Source of the DNA: Microbacterium hominis NBRC 15708
GTDB taxonomy: Bacteria; Actinomycetota; Actinomycetes; Actinomycetales; Microbacteriaceae
DNA length: 64,000 nucleotides
Reading direction: 5' to 3'
Assembly (NCBI RefSeq): GCF_001592125.1
Contig: NZ_BCWI01000003.1
Coordinates: 1 to 64,000, forward strand
Every line of letters begins with the position of its first letter. The stretch's first letter is position 1. The notes beneath the pieces were generated by a model. That model saw nothing but the letters and a program-made list of their open reading frames with translations, did no database searches and was not told the DNA's origin. Positions 40,929-54,500 of the stretch are shown here, in pieces. The translations under genes and the position numbers were made by a program.

Positions 40929-42709
40929 CCACCGACACCACGACGACCCCGCCCACCGCGATCGAGCGGCCCTGGCTCGACGCCGATCGTCCGATCGACG
41001 AGCGCGTCGAGCTGCTGCTGGGGGAGATGACCGTCGAGGAGAAGGTGGGCCTGTTCTTCCAGACGATGATCGCGATGGGCCCCGACGGCGCGCTCTCCGA
41101 CGGCGACCCCGCCTTCGGGCTCCCCTCGACCGACGAGTACGTGCGTGAGCGGCACATGACCCACTTCAACCTGCTCGGCGTCGCCCCGACCGCGCGCGAG
41201 ATCGCGCAGTGGCACAACCGCCTGCAGGAGCTCGCGGCCTCGACGCGTCTCGGCATCCCCGTGACGATCTCGACCGACCCGCGCCACTCCTTCACCGAGA
41301 ACCCCGGCACCGCGATGCTCTCGGGCCCGTTCTCGCAGTGGCCCGACGCGCTCGGCCTCGCGGCGACGCGCGACGAGGAGCTCGTGCGCACCTTCGGCGA
41401 CATCGCGCGGCAGGAGTACACGGCCGTCGGCATCCGCGTCGCCCTGCATCCGCAGGTCGACCTCGCGACCGAGCCGCGCTGGGCGCGTCAGCTGCAGACC
41501 TTCGGAGAGGATGCCGAGCTGTCGGCGCGGCTGGGCGCCGCGTACATCCGCGGATTCCAGGGCGACAGCGTCGGGGCGGGGTCGGTGTCCACGATGGTCA
41601 AGCACTTCCCGGGCGGCGGGCCGCAGAAGGACGGGGAGGATCCGCACTTCGCCTACGGCCGTGAGCAGGTGTATCCCGGCGACGCGTTCGAGCTGCACCT
41701 GAAGCCGTTCGAGGCGGCGTTCGCGGCCGGCGTGCGCCAGGTCATGCCCTACTACGGGATGCCGGTCGGCACGCAGTACGAGGAGGTCGGCTTCGGGTTC
41801 AACAAGAGCGTGCTCACGGGTCTGCTGCGGGAGCGGTTCGGGTTCGACGGCATCGTCTGCACGGACTGGGGTCTGCTCACCGACAGCGAGATCATGGGAA
41901 CGCCGTTCCCGGCCCGCGCCTGGGGCGTCGAGCACCTGACCCCGGCGGAGCGCATGGCGAAGACGCTCGATGCGGGCGCCGACCAGTTCGGCGGGGAGCG
42001 CTGCACCGAGATCCTGCTGCAGCTGGTGGCCGACGGGGTCGTCGCCGAGGACCGTCTCGACGTCTCGGCCCGGCGCCTGCTGCGGGAGAAGTTCCTGCTC
42101 GGCCTGTTCGACGATCCGTACGTCGATGTCGACGCCGCGGATCGCATCGTGGGCTCCCCGGACTTCCGGGCGGCGGGCGACGCCGCTCAGCGCGCGGCGA
42201 TCACGGTGCTCGCCGCGACCGACGCGGTGCCGTTCGGGCCCGAGCCGAAGCTCTACGTCGAGGGGATCGACGCCGACCTCGCCGCGCAGTACGGGCAGGT
42301 CGTCGCGACACCGGGCGAGGCCGACGTCGCCGTGCTGCGCCTGCAGGCGCCGTACGAGCAGCGCGGCTCGATGTTCGAGAACTTCTTCCACGCCGGGTCG
42401 CTCGACTTCCCGGACGAGGTCGTCGCCCACGTCGCCGAGGTAGCGGCTGCCGTGCCGACCGTCGTCGACGTGTTCCTCGACCGTCCCGCGATCCTCACGC
42501 CGCTGGTCGAGCTGGGCGTGACGGTGACGGGCAACTGGGGTGCGAGCTCCGCCGCGCTGCTCGACGTGCTCTCGGGTCGGGCCGTCGCCCGCGGACGGCT
42601 CCCCTTCGACCTGCCGCGGTCGATGGCCGCGGTGGAGGCCTCGCGTCCCGACGTCCCGTTCGACACGATCGACCCGCTGTTCCGCTTCGGCCACGGCGTC
42701 GATCTCTGA
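40925..42709 (+). CDS. Glycoside hydrolase family 3, beta-glucosidase-like
   Basis: A 594-residue cytoplasmic GH3 enzyme (no signal peptide). Barrel segments: PVTISTDPRHSF, LHPQVDLATEPRW, MVKHFPGGGPQKDGEDPHF, and GIVCTDWGLLTD with Asp314 as the expected nucleophile. A second alpha/beta sandwich domain follows (about 400-594) with NWGASSAALLDVLSG and the GRLPFDLPRS strand. It likely hydrolyses the glycoside brought in by the coupled MFS permease; sugar specificity cannot be read. Confidence 0.9.
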   Translation: MTTDTTTTPPTAIERPWLDADRPIDERVELLLGEMTVEEKVGLFFQTMIAMGPDGALSDGDPAFGLPSTDEYVRERHMTHFNLLGVAPTAREIAQWHNRLQELAASTRLGIPVTISTDPRHSFTENPGTAMLSGPFSQWPDALGLAATRDEELVRTFGDIARQEYTAVGIRVALHPQVDLATEPRWARQLQTFGEDAELSARLGAAYIRGFQGDSVGAGSVSTMVKHFPGGGPQKDGEDPHFAYGREQVYPGDAFELHLKPFEAAFAAGVRQVMPYYGMPVGTQYEEVGFGFNKSVLTGLLRERFGFDGIVCTDWGLLTDSEIMGTPFPARAWGVEHLTPAERMAKTLDAGADQFGGERCTEILLQLVADGVVAEDRLDVSARRLLREKFLLGLFDDPYVDVDAADRIVGSPDFRAAGDAAQRAAITVLAATDAVPFGPEPKLYVEGIDADLAAQYGQVVATPGEADVAVLRLQAPYEQRGSMFENFFHAGSLDFPDEVVAHVAEVAAAVPTVVDVFLDRPAILTPLVELGVTVTGNWGASSAALLDVLSGRAVARGRLPFDLPRSMAAVEASRPDVPFDTIDPLFRFGHGVDL

Positions 42710-42746
42710 CCGCGCGGGGCCGTCTCGCCTGATCGGGGGAGGGCGA

Positions 42747-42801
42747 CAGAATCGGATGCCGCGGCGCGCGGCATCCGATTCTGTTTTGGTGCTCCGATTC
42801 C
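42747..42801. repeat. Palindromic element C4, perfect 17-bp hairpin
   Basis: CAGAATCGGATGCCGCG (42747-42763) and CGCGGCATCCGATTCTG (42767-42783) are a perfect 17-bp stem with a 3-nt loop, followed by CTCCGATTCCG (42791-42801). The GAATCGG core is that of C1-C3, but the left motif is single and the arms have collapsed into one tight hairpin. At 37 bp after the GH3 stop it can also terminate that operon. The remainder of 42710-42985 holds the palindrome at 42825 and the promoter below. Confidence 0.7.
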
Positions 42802-42824
42802 GTGGCGGCGCACCCCGCATGCCA

Positions 42825-42841
42825 GTGAGACTCAGTCTCAC
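42825..42841. promoter_or_regulatory. Perfect 17-bp operator-like palindrome
   Basis: GTGAGACTCAGTCTCAC is a perfect palindrome about 76 bp upstream of the acyl-CoA oxidase -35. A degenerate second copy, GAGACTGAGTTCT, lies at 42947-42959 near the expected transcription start. The pair suggests control by a dimeric repressor or activator of fatty-acid genes, encoded elsewhere. Confidence 0.6.
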
Positions 42842-42916
42842 GAAGCGTGGGTGTGGGTTCCATACAGGTCTGGATGCCGCGACGGTCGCGAGCGTTGTGG
42901 AGAGCCCGCAACGGGT

Positions 42917-42945
42917 TTGCGGCGGTGTTGTAGCCCTCCTACCGT
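42917..42945 (+). promoter_or_regulatory. Sigma-70-type promoter of acyl-CoA oxidase
   Basis: TTGCGG (42917-42922) and TACCGT (42940-42945) with a 17-bp spacer. The predicted start near 42952 leaves a 34-nt leader containing the GAAAGG ribosome binding site and overlapping the degenerate operator copy. Confidence 0.55.
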
Positions 42946-42985
42946 CGAGACTGAGTTCTGCTGTCCGCTGTCGAAAGGTACGCCG

Positions 42986-45091
42986 ATGACCGACGCCGCC
43001 GTCCGTCCGAAGAAGCCCGCCACGAACACGCGCACTCCCGCGGGGGGAGCCCCCACCGCCGCGCACACCGCGGCCGAGGCGCACGAGGCCCGCATCCACG
43101 TCGACACCGTCACCGATCTGCTGCTCGGCACCTGGGCCGACACGCGGCGCGAGGCGCGCGAGATGATCAAGGACCCCGCGATGTGGAAGATCGAGGGGCT
43201 GTCGGTGGCCGACCACCGCGAGCGCGTCCTCGGGCAGCTGCGCGTGCTCGTCGAGAACAACGGGTCGCGCCGCGCGTTCCCGAAGAAGTACGGCGGCCTC
43301 GAGGACAACGGCGCCAACCTCGCCGGCTTCATGGAGCTCGTCCTCGCCGACCCGTCGCTGCAGATCAAGTCGGGCGTGCAGTGGGGTCTGTTCGGCTCCG
43401 CCATCTACCAGCTCGGCACCGAGAAGCACCACGACGCGTGGCTGCGCGACGTCATCGACCTCGAGCTCCCCGGCGCCTTCGCCATGACCGAGATCGGCCA
43501 CGGCTCCGATGTCGCGGCCATCGGCACGACCGCCACCTACGACCCCGAGACCGAGGAGTTCGTCATCCATACGCCGTTCCGCGGCGCATGGAAGGACTAC
43601 CTCGGCAACGCCGCGCTCCACGGTCGCGCCGCCACGGTGTTCGCCCAGCTCATCACCGGCGGGGTCAACTACGGCGTGCACTGCTTCTTCGTCCCCATCC
43701 GCGACGAGAACGGCGAGATGCTCCCGGGCGTGCAGAGCGAGGACGACGGCGTGAAGGGCGGCCTCAATGGCATCGACAACGGCCGGCTCGCCTTCGACCA
43801 CGTGCGCGTCCCGCGCTTCAACCTCCTCAACCGCTACGGCGACGTCGCCGCCGACGGCACCTACACCTCGGAGATCCCGAGCCCCGGCCGCCGCTTCTTC
43901 ACGATGCTCGGCGCGCTGGTGCAGGGGCGCGTCTCGCTCGACGGCGCCGCGACCACGGCGACGGCCCTCGCCCTGAACATCGCGATCACCTACGCGGGCC
44001 AGCGCCGCCAGTTCGACTCGGGCTCCGGCAGCGACGAGGTCGTGCTGCTCAACTACGGCAAGCACCAGCGGCGTCTGCTGCCGCGGTTGGCGCAGGTGTA
44101 CGCGCAATTCTTCTCCAACGACGAGCTGCTGCGCACCTTCGACGGCGTCTTCAGCGGCCGCACCGACACCCCCGAGGAGCGCGAGAACCTCGAGACGCTC
44201 GCGGCGGCCCTCAAGCCGCTGTCGACGTGGAACGCGCTCGACACGATCCAGGAGTGCCGCGAGGCGTGCGGCGGCTCGGGCTTCATGGCCGACAACCGTC
44301 TGGTGGGGCTGCACCACGACCTCGACGTCTACGTCACCTTCGAGGGCGACAACAACGTGCTCCTCCAGCTCGTCGGCAAGCGGCTGCTCAGCGACTTCGC
44401 GAAGCAGTTCCGGGGCGCGGATGCCGCCAAGCTCGCCTCCTTCGCCGCCAGGCAGACGGCCGGCAAGGTGTTCCACGGCGCGGGGCTGCGCCAGCTCGGC
44501 CAGGCGGTGACGGACCTGGGCTCGACGGCGCGGTCCGTCGAGCTCGGCCTGCGGGCCGAGCAGCAGCACGAGTTGCTGGCCGGACGCGTACAGCAGATGA
44601 TCGAAGACATCGCGGGTCGGCTGCGCCCGGCATCCAAGGCCTCGCCGGCCGAGGCGGCGGCGATCTTCAACGCCAACCAGGCCGAGCTCATCGAGGCTGC
44701 GCGCGCCCACGGCGAGCTGCTGCAGTGGGAGGCGTTCAGCGACGGCATCGCCGGCGTCTCGGATGCCGGCACGGCTCAGGTGCTCACGTGGCTGCGCGAC
44801 CTGTTCGGCCTGCACCTGATCGAGAAGCACCTCGCCTGGTACCTGATCAACGGGCGCCTGTCGGCGCAGCGCGCGGCCTCCGTGTCGAAGTACATCGACC
44901 GGCTGCTCCTGCGCCTGCGCCCGCACGCGCAGGACCTCGTCGACGCGTTCGGGTTCGAGCCCGAGCACGTGCGTGCGCCGATCGCCTCGGGCGCCGAGCG
45001 GGAGCGGCAGGAGGAGGCCCGCACCTACTACGCCGACCTCGCCGCCTCGGGGGCCGCCCCCGTCTCAGAGAAGACCCTGAAGAAGAAGTAG
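42986..45091 (+). CDS. Acyl-CoA oxidase
   Basis: A 701-residue peroxisomal-type acyl-CoA oxidase, forming trans-2-enoyl-CoA with H2O2 release. Segments: FAMTEIGHGSDVAAIGTTA (FAD loop), LNGIDNGRLAFDHVRVPR, REACGGSGFMADNRL, and YVTFEGDNNVLLQLVGKRLL with Glu453 as the expected catalytic base, then a C-terminal helical domain. The length of about 700 distinguishes it from 390-residue dehydrogenases. ATG at 42986 follows GAAAGG. It has its own promoter and palindromic operator. Confidence 0.9.
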   Translation: MTDAAVRPKKPATNTRTPAGGAPTAAHTAAEAHEARIHVDTVTDLLLGTWADTRREAREMIKDPAMWKIEGLSVADHRERVLGQLRVLVENNGSRRAFPKKYGGLEDNGANLAGFMELVLADPSLQIKSGVQWGLFGSAIYQLGTEKHHDAWLRDVIDLELPGAFAMTEIGHGSDVAAIGTTATYDPETEEFVIHTPFRGAWKDYLGNAALHGRAATVFAQLITGGVNYGVHCFFVPIRDENGEMLPGVQSEDDGVKGGLNGIDNGRLAFDHVRVPRFNLLNRYGDVAADGTYTSEIPSPGRRFFTMLGALVQGRVSLDGAATTATALALNIAITYAGQRRQFDSGSGSDEVVLLNYGKHQRRLLPRLAQVYAQFFSNDELLRTFDGVFSGRTDTPEERENLETLAAALKPLSTWNALDTIQECREACGGSGFMADNRLVGLHHDLDVYVTFEGDNNVLLQLVGKRLLSDFAKQFRGADAAKLASFAARQTAGKVFHGAGLRQLGQAVTDLGSTARSVELGLRAEQQHELLAGRVQQMIEDIAGRLRPASKASPAEAAAIFNANQAELIEAARAHGELLQWEAFSDGIAGVSDAGTAQVLTWLRDLFGLHLIEKHLAWYLINGRLSAQRAASVSKYIDRLLLRLRPHAQDLVDAFGFEPEHVRAPIASGAERERQEEARTYYADLAASGAAPVSEKTLKKK

Positions 45092-45105
45092 CGCCGCCAC
45101 GCCCC

Positions 45106-45187
45106 GCGAGCCGACACGATTCGCGCGAGCCGCTACGGCACGGCCGGGCCATTGTGTGACGGTTCGGTCACGGGGTAGCGGCTCGGT
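45106..45187. repeat. Palindromic element A3 (GAGCCGC family)
   Basis: GCGAGCCGACAC (45106-45117) and GCGAGCCGCTAC (45125-45136) face GTGACGGTTCGGT (45156-45168) and GTAGCGGCTCGGT (45175-45187), 82 bp. The second and fourth motifs pair perfectly; the first and third have drifted together (GACAC, GTGAC). The 320 bases from 45092 to 45411 contain only this element, element D3 and a leaderless promoter for tag. Confidence 0.72.
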
Positions 45188-45229
45188 GGTGGTTGGGTGA
45201 GTGGCGGGCCGGCCGACCCCGCGCGTGTG

Positions 45230-45310
45230 CCGGACTCCTCCACGCGCGGGGGTGCGGGCCGCGTCCGGGCGTCCCTGCCCCGCGACCGCAGCGAGTTGGA
45301 GGAGTTCGGG
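45230..45310. repeat. Palindromic element D3, intergenic copy
   Basis: CCGGACTCCTCCA (45230-45242) pairs with TGGAGGAGTTCGG (45297-45309) at 12 of 13 positions; total span 81 bp, exactly that of D2 inside the DUF3516 helicase gene at 28226. The spacers differ, so the arms and length are the conserved part. Confidence 0.75.
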
Positions 45311-45411
45311 ACCCGGACCTCGGCGCCCGTCCCCGACACCCCGGTCATGCCGGGGCTCCCGACGGCGCGACGCGGCCGCGCGGTGTCGGCGCCCGCGGCT
45401 AGCCTGACGGA

Positions 45412-45990
45412 GTGAGTGATCTGCGTGTGGGCCCCGACGGCGTCTCGCGGTGCGGCTGGGTCGGTGACGACCCGGAGTACCGTCGCTACCACGACGAGGA
45501 GTGGGGCCGGCCGCTGCACGGCGACCGCGCGCTCTTCGAGAAGCTGAGCCTCGAGGGCTTCCAGGCGGGACTGTCGTGGATCACGATCCTCCGCAAGCGT
45601 CCCGGTTTCCGCGAGGCGTTCGCCGGCTTCGACCCCGAGGTCGTCGCGGGCTTCGACGACGGTGACGTCGACAGGCTGATGGCGGATGCCGGGATCGTCC
45701 GCAACCGCGCGAAGATCCTCGCGACGATCGGCAACGCGCGGCTCGTCCGCGACATGCGTCCCGGTGAGCTCGACGCGCTGATGTGGTCGTTCGCGCCCGA
45801 CGCGAGGGCCGAGGCGGAGCGGCCGCGCGTCTTCGCGGACGTGCCGGCGGTGACCCCGGCATCCGATGCGCTGTCCGCCGCGCTGCGCACGGCGGGGTTC
45901 CGTTTCGTCGGCTCCACCACGATGTACGCGCTGATGCAGTCGGCGGGGATGGTCGACGACCACCTTCACGGGTGCCACCGCGCACCCTGA
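45412..45990 (+). CDS. tag: DNA-3-methyladenine glycosylase I
   Basis: A 192-residue Tag enzyme, excising 3-methyladenine in base excision repair. The N-terminal RCGWVGDDPEYRRYHDEEWGRP and the C-terminal DDHLHGCHR supply the Cys/His zinc ligands characteristic of Tag; LSWITILRKRPGFREAFAGFD and GIVRNRAKILATIGNA form the helix-hairpin-helix-like core. GTG at 45412 is 6 nt behind TAGCCT (45400-45405), so it is leaderless. A UvrA-like gene follows, making a small DNA-repair neighbourhood. Confidence 0.95.
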   Translation: MSDLRVGPDGVSRCGWVGDDPEYRRYHDEEWGRPLHGDRALFEKLSLEGFQAGLSWITILRKRPGFREAFAGFDPEVVAGFDDGDVDRLMADAGIVRNRAKILATIGNARLVRDMRPGELDALMWSFAPDARAEAERPRVFADVPAVTPASDALSAALRTAGFRFVGSTTMYALMQSAGMVDDHLHGCHRAP

Positions 45991-46052
45991 TCGACGGGAG
46001 GTGGTCGCCGGAAGGGGTGCGCCGTGTCGCACCCACGCGGCAGACTGACGCC

Positions 46053-48407
<2,355 letters not shown>

Positions 48408-48562
48408 CGAGCCAATAGTGGGTAGTTCTCCCCATGCGCAAGGGTGCACCGCCGTGAATTCTGTGACGTAGGCTATCCGGGTCTGCACGACGTGTGCGCC
48501 TGCTTCAGCAACAGGTCCCGACGCCACGCAAACAACGAGCCCGGAGGGGAGCCGAGCCCACA

Positions 48563-51500
48563 ATGAAGTCCTTTGCGTGGCTTCGCGCGCGTCCGCGCAC
48601 GCTGATTTCGACCGCTGCCGTGACGGCGGCCGCCCTGGTGGTGGGCTTCTTCGCCGTCTCGTACGAGGGAAAGCCGACCACGGAGGTCGACCTCAACGAC
48701 GGCGGTGTGTGGGTCACCAAGCAGTCGAGCCTGCTCATCGGCCACTTCAACCACTCCTCGCGCGTCCTCGACGGCGGCCTGCGCAACGGCACCGCCGACT
48801 ACGACCTGCTGCAGAGCGGCACCCGGGTGCTGGTCGTCGACTCGACGGCATCCTCGATGGCCGCGATCGATCCGGCACGGGTGATCCTGTCCGACTCCGC
48901 CGAGCTGAAGCCGGGCGCCGCCGTCGCGATGGGTGCCGACACGGTCGCGGTGCTCGAGCCGACCGGTGCGCTCTGGACCAGCCCCTTCACGGCCATCAGC
49001 GGGATCGGGGCCGAGGGCACCGAACCGGTGGCGGACGAGGGCAAGAACGCGAAGGTCGCCGTCGGCGTCGACGGGACGGTGTACGCGGCGTCGGCCGCCG
49101 ACGCGGTGCTGCGCTCCTACGGCCCGGGCGACGACAGCACCACCGTGCAGAAGTCGTCGCGCGACTTGGACGGCGTCTCCGCCGACCACACGCTGTCGCT
49201 GACCGTCGTCGGCACCACGCCGTACGTGCTCGATCACGACACCGACACCCTCTACGGCGGCGACGGCTCCCGCGTGCAGGTGCCCCGCGGCGCCGTCCTC
49301 CAGCAGCCGTCGGGAACTGCGAGCGCCGTGACCCTCGCGACGCCGACGGCTCTCGTGCGGGTCCCGATCGGCGGCGGTGACCCGGAGACCGTGGATGCCG
49401 GGAGCGCCGAGGGCGCACCCGCCGAGCCCGTCTACGTCGCGGGGTGCGCGTACGGCGCCTGGTCGGGCAGCGGACGCTTCGTCCGCGACTGCCCCGGCGA
49501 GGCCGACGACGTCGTCCAGGACGTGCCGGGCATCGAGCCCACGAGCGTGCTCCGCTTCCGCGTCAACCGCGATGTCGTCGTCCTCAACGACGTGTTCGGC
49601 GGGGCGGCGTGGATGGCGTCGGACTCGATGCAGCGCGTCGACAACTGGCAGGACATCACGCCGCCCGAGGGTGAGGGCGACGATGAGGAGGAGACCACCG
49701 AGGAGACGGTGCAGACCACCCTCCCGGAGCGCACCGACCAGAACACGCCCCCGGTGGCGCAGGACGACGAGTACGGCGTGCGGCCGGGCCGCACGACCGT
49801 GCTGCCCGTACTCGACAACGACACCGACGCCGACGGCGACGTGCTCGTGGCCGCCGCGTCGTCGACGCCCGGCTTCGGCAGCGTCGAGCCGATCAACAAC
49901 GGCGCGGCCCTGCAGTTCACGACGCCGGAGGACGCCACCGGATCGACGAGCTTCCGCTACACGGTCGACGACGGGCGCGGAGGCGAGGCATCGGCGACCG
50001 TCACGGTGACCGTGCACCCCTTCGACGTCAACTCCGCCCCCGTGCAGAAGCGCACCACGCCCATCACGGTCGAGTCGGGGGGCACCGCGTCGTACAACGT
50101 GCTCTCGGACTGGATCGACCCGGACGGGGACGACATCTTCCTCAAGGACGTCGCGGCCGACGGCGGCGACGAGGCGGACTTCACCCCCGACGGCCAGATC
50201 ACGTACCGCGCGATCGGCGGCACCCAGGGTCGGAAGGACGTGCCGATACTGGTCTCGGACGGCTCCGCCGACGGTCCGGGCATCTCCCGCTACGACATCC
50301 GGCCGCTCGGCACCACGCTGCCGGTGACGAACTCCGATCACGTCGTCACCCGCGCGGGCCGCACCGTCACCGTCTCCCCCCTCACGAACGACACCAGCTC
50401 GGGCAGCGAGCCGCTGCGCCTCACCCGCGTCGACGAGGTGCCGGGGGCGACGATCGTTCCGGACTTCGCGAACAAGACCTTCACGTTCACCGCGGCCAGC
50501 CCGGGGACCTACTACCCGCAGTACCTCGTGTCGGCGGGCCCGAACTCCGTTCCGGGCCTCGTCCGCGTCGATGTGCTCCCGGCATCCAACGAGGATCTCC
50601 CGCCCGTCGCGGTGCGCGACATCGCGCTGCTGCCGGTCGGCGGCGACGTGCTCGTGAACGTGCTGTCCAACGACACCGACCCGGGCGGCGGCATCCTCGT
50701 GGTGCAGTCGGTCACGTCCGAGCCGGGCTCCGGCGTCGCGGCGGCCGTCCTCGGCCACGAGACGGTGCGCATCAGCGACGTCGGCTCGCTCAACAAGCAG
50801 GTGCGGGTGGGCTACACGATCTCGAACGGGTCGCGGTCGGCCACCGGCGAGATCGTCGTGATCCCCGTGCCGCCGCCCGCCAAGCTGCGCCCGCCGGTCG
50901 CGAACGACGACCAGGCCGTCGTGCGCGTCGGCGACACCGTCACCATCCCGGTGCTCGCGAACGACTACCACCCCAACGGCGACACCATCCACGTCGCTCC
51001 CGATCTCGTCGCCCCGCTGGTCGACCCCGCCGACGGCGCGGCGTTCGTCTCGGAGGACAAGGTGCGCTTCCGTGCCGGGGACACGCCCAAGACCGTCTAT
51101 GTGACGTACGAGGCGGTCGACTCGTCGGGCCAGCGCGACGCCGGCTACGTCACGATCCAGATCCTGCCCCGCAACGACGAGGCGAACTCCGCTCCGAAGC
51201 CGCACGACATCACCGCGCGCACGTTGAGCGGGGCCACGGTGACGATCCCGGTGCCGCTGGACGGCATCGACCAGGACGGCGACTCCGTCGAGCTGATCGG
51301 CATCGCAGAAGCGCCCAAGAAGGGGCGCATCGCCGAGACGGGGGCCAACTCGTTCACGTACGAGGCGTTCGGCGACGCGGTCGGCGTCGACACCTTCTCG
51401 TACCGCGTGCGCGACAGCCTGGGCAAGGACGCGACCGCGACCATCCAGGTGGGCATCGCCCCGGCGGCGTCGGTCAACCAGGCGCCCTACGCCGTGCGCG

Positions 51501-54500
51501 ACGCCGTCGTGATCCGGCCCGGCCGAGAGGTCGCCGTGCCGGTGCTGGCCAACGACTCCGACCCCGACGGCGACGAGTTCGGCTTCGCCGAGGACGACCC
51601 GATCACGCTTCCCGACGTCGCCGGCCTGAAGGCGCGCATCAGCGGGAAGTACCTGCTGATCACCGCTCCCGAAGAGCAGATGAACACCTCGCTGCAGTAC
51701 GCGATCACCGACGCGCGCGGCGCGCGGGCGAGCACGAGCGTGCAGATCACCGTCGACCCGGAGGTGCCGCTGGAGCGACCCATCGCGCGAGACGATCGCG
51801 TGCGGGCGGAGGACGTCAAGGACGGCACGACCGCCGAGATCGCGGTGCTCGAGAACGACGACGACCCCGACGGCACGAAGGCCGACCTGACCGTCACGCT
51901 CGGCGTCGGCGGCGAGACCGCCCGCGTCGGCGCGGACGGCTCCGTGCGGGTCGAGGTCGGCGACCAGCGTCAGCTGATCACCTACACCGTGACCGACCCG
52001 GACGGCCTCACCGACTCCGCGTTCATCCGGGTGCCCGCGCTGTCGGAGCTGCCGCCCAGCCTGATCTCGACGAAGCCCGTCGAGGTGAAGAGCGGCGAGA
52101 CCATCGAGCTGCCTCTCTCGCAGTACGTCCGCGCCGCCGGCGGCAAGGGCGTCGTCATCACCGAGGCCGCCAAGGTCACGGCCGTGCACGCGAACGGCGC
52201 GAACCTGATCAAGGATCAGCAGACCCTCGTGTACACGTCGGCCGACCGGTACTTCGGCTCCGATGCGCTGACCTTCGAGGTCACCGACGGCGACGGCCCC
52301 GACGATCCGACCGGCCGCAAGGCGACGCTGACCATCCCGATCACGGTGCTCCCGCCCGACAACCAGTCGCCCACGATGCTCGGCGCGTCGATGAACGTCT
52401 CGCCCGGAGAAGACGCCACGGTGCTCGACCTCGCGGCGCTGGCGAGCGACCCCGATCCGGGCGACCAGGGCAAGCTCACGTTCCGCATCAAGGGGTCGAC
52501 CCCCGACGGGCTCACCGCCGCGGTCGACGGCACCCAGCTCAAGGTGTCGGCATCCGCGTCGACGAAGAAGGGCACGCGGGCCGATCTCACCGTCACCGCG
52601 GACGACGGCACGACGCCGCCGGCGGAAGCGACGATCTCGATCACCGTGACGGCGTCCACACGGCCGCTGGCCAGCGCCAACGACGACGTCATCGCCCAGT
52701 CGAACCAGGGCTCCACCGAGTCCGTCGCCGTCCTCGACAACGATGTCAACCCGTTCCCGGAGACCCCGCTGAAGGTCGAGAGCGCCACGCTCGAGACCGG
52801 CCAGGCGCAGGTCGCAGTCCGCGGCGACCGCGTCGAGGTCACGAGCGACAAGGCCTTCGTGGGCGTCGTGGTCGCGCGCTACCGCGTGATGGATGCCACG
52901 GGGGACCCCGACCGCGCCGTCGAGGGACGCATCCGCATCACGGTGCAGGGCAAGCCGGACGCTCCCGGCCGGCCCGTCGTGTCGAGCATCCAGAGTCGCA
53001 CCGTCGTGCTCTCCTGGACGCCGCCGACCGACAACGGCTCGCCGATCACGGGGTACACGGTCACCTCGACGGCGAACAACTACATGAAGCAGTGCGCGTC
53101 GACGACGTGCACCCTCGACGGGCTCACCAACAACGTCGAGTACAACTTCGTGGTCACCGCGAGCAACAAGGTCGGCACGTCCGACCCGTCGATGCCGTCG
53201 GAGACCGCCCGTCCCGACGTCCGCCCCGACACGCCCGCGCCGCCGACGCTGAAGTTCGGCGACCGCAGCCTCACCGTCTCGTGGGTGGCGCCGCGCACCG
53301 AGGGCTCTCCGGTGGAGTCGTACACGCTCGAGATCTCGCCCGCGCCGCCGTCGGGCATCGTGCAGAAGACCGGCGTCACCGGCACCACGATCGTGTGGGA
53401 CGGCCTCGAGAACGGCTCGTCGTACCAGGTGCGCGTCCGGGCGCACAACCGCGCGCCGGAGCCGAGCGAGTTCAGTGCCTGGTCGGCCTCGATGGTGCCG
53501 GCCGCGCCGCCGGCGGCGCCGAACGCGCCCACGACGACGCTGCTCGACCCGGTGGGCTCACAGGCCCAGATCCGTGTCGACTGGAGCGCCCCCGCCAACA
53601 ACGGCGACACGATCTCGGCGTACGAGCTGCGCGTGCTGCGGGGGGGATCGGTCGTGAAGACCGTCCCCGTCTCGGGCAGCCAGACCAGTCAGGCCGTCGT
53701 CGTCGACACCTCGACGACGGACTACACCTTCGACGTGCGCGCGCAGAACAAGGCGGGCTGGGGCGAGCGCAGCCCGCAGTCGGCGCCGCGTCGCGGTGTG
53801 ACGGCTCCGGCGGCGCCGACCGGTGTCGCGGCGAGCGAGGGCAACAACGCGGTCGGCGTCACGTGGACGGCCGGGTCGGGCAACGGTGCGGCCGCGAACG
53901 AGATCCGCTACGAGTACTCGGTCAACAACGGCGGGTGGAGCGGCTCCTGGGCGTCGGGCGGCACCAACGGCTCCGGCACGATCAGCGGGTCGCAGGTGGC
54001 CAACAACGGCACCTACAAGATCCGCGTGCGCGCCGTGTCGACCGTCGACGGAAGTTCCTTCGCGAGCGGCGCGTCGAACGAGTCCAACGCCGTCGCCCCC
54101 TACGGTCCGATCGGCAACCCGTCGGCGCGGGCGTCGGCATCCGGCACGAACATCACCTACTCCTGGTCGTCGCCGGGCCGCAACGGGCGCGACATCTCGA
54201 CCGAGGTGTACATCGACGGCGGGCTCGTCAGCCGTGACGCGAACGGATCGCTGACCCGGGGCTACGGCTATGCCGAGACGCACAGCATCGAGGTGCGCAC
54301 GAGCGCGGCGGGCCAGACGACGACGGCCTCGGACTCGGCGCGCACCGCCGATCCGCCGAAACCGCGGGTGTGGGTCACGCGCGGCGACTTCGTCAACAAC
54401 GGGTGTGTCAACGGCTGCTACAAGTTCGTCGTCAACACCCAGAACTTCCCGGCCGGCAGCTACAAGATCAACTGCTACCGCAGCGGCGGCAACGGTCCGA

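Noticed and set aside
2297..45310. Palindromic elements as integron attC sites
   Set aside because: The nested two-box layout recalls attC, but the GTTRRRY core is absent, there is no integrase, and several copies lie inside genes.
48473..53446. Open frame of 1657 codons antisense to the giant Ig/FN3 gene
   Set aside because: Composition is Arg/Val/Asp-rich without domains; the plus strand carries clear repeated modules, so this is a shadow frame. The same holds for 40904-44968 and 6690-11105 on the minus strand.
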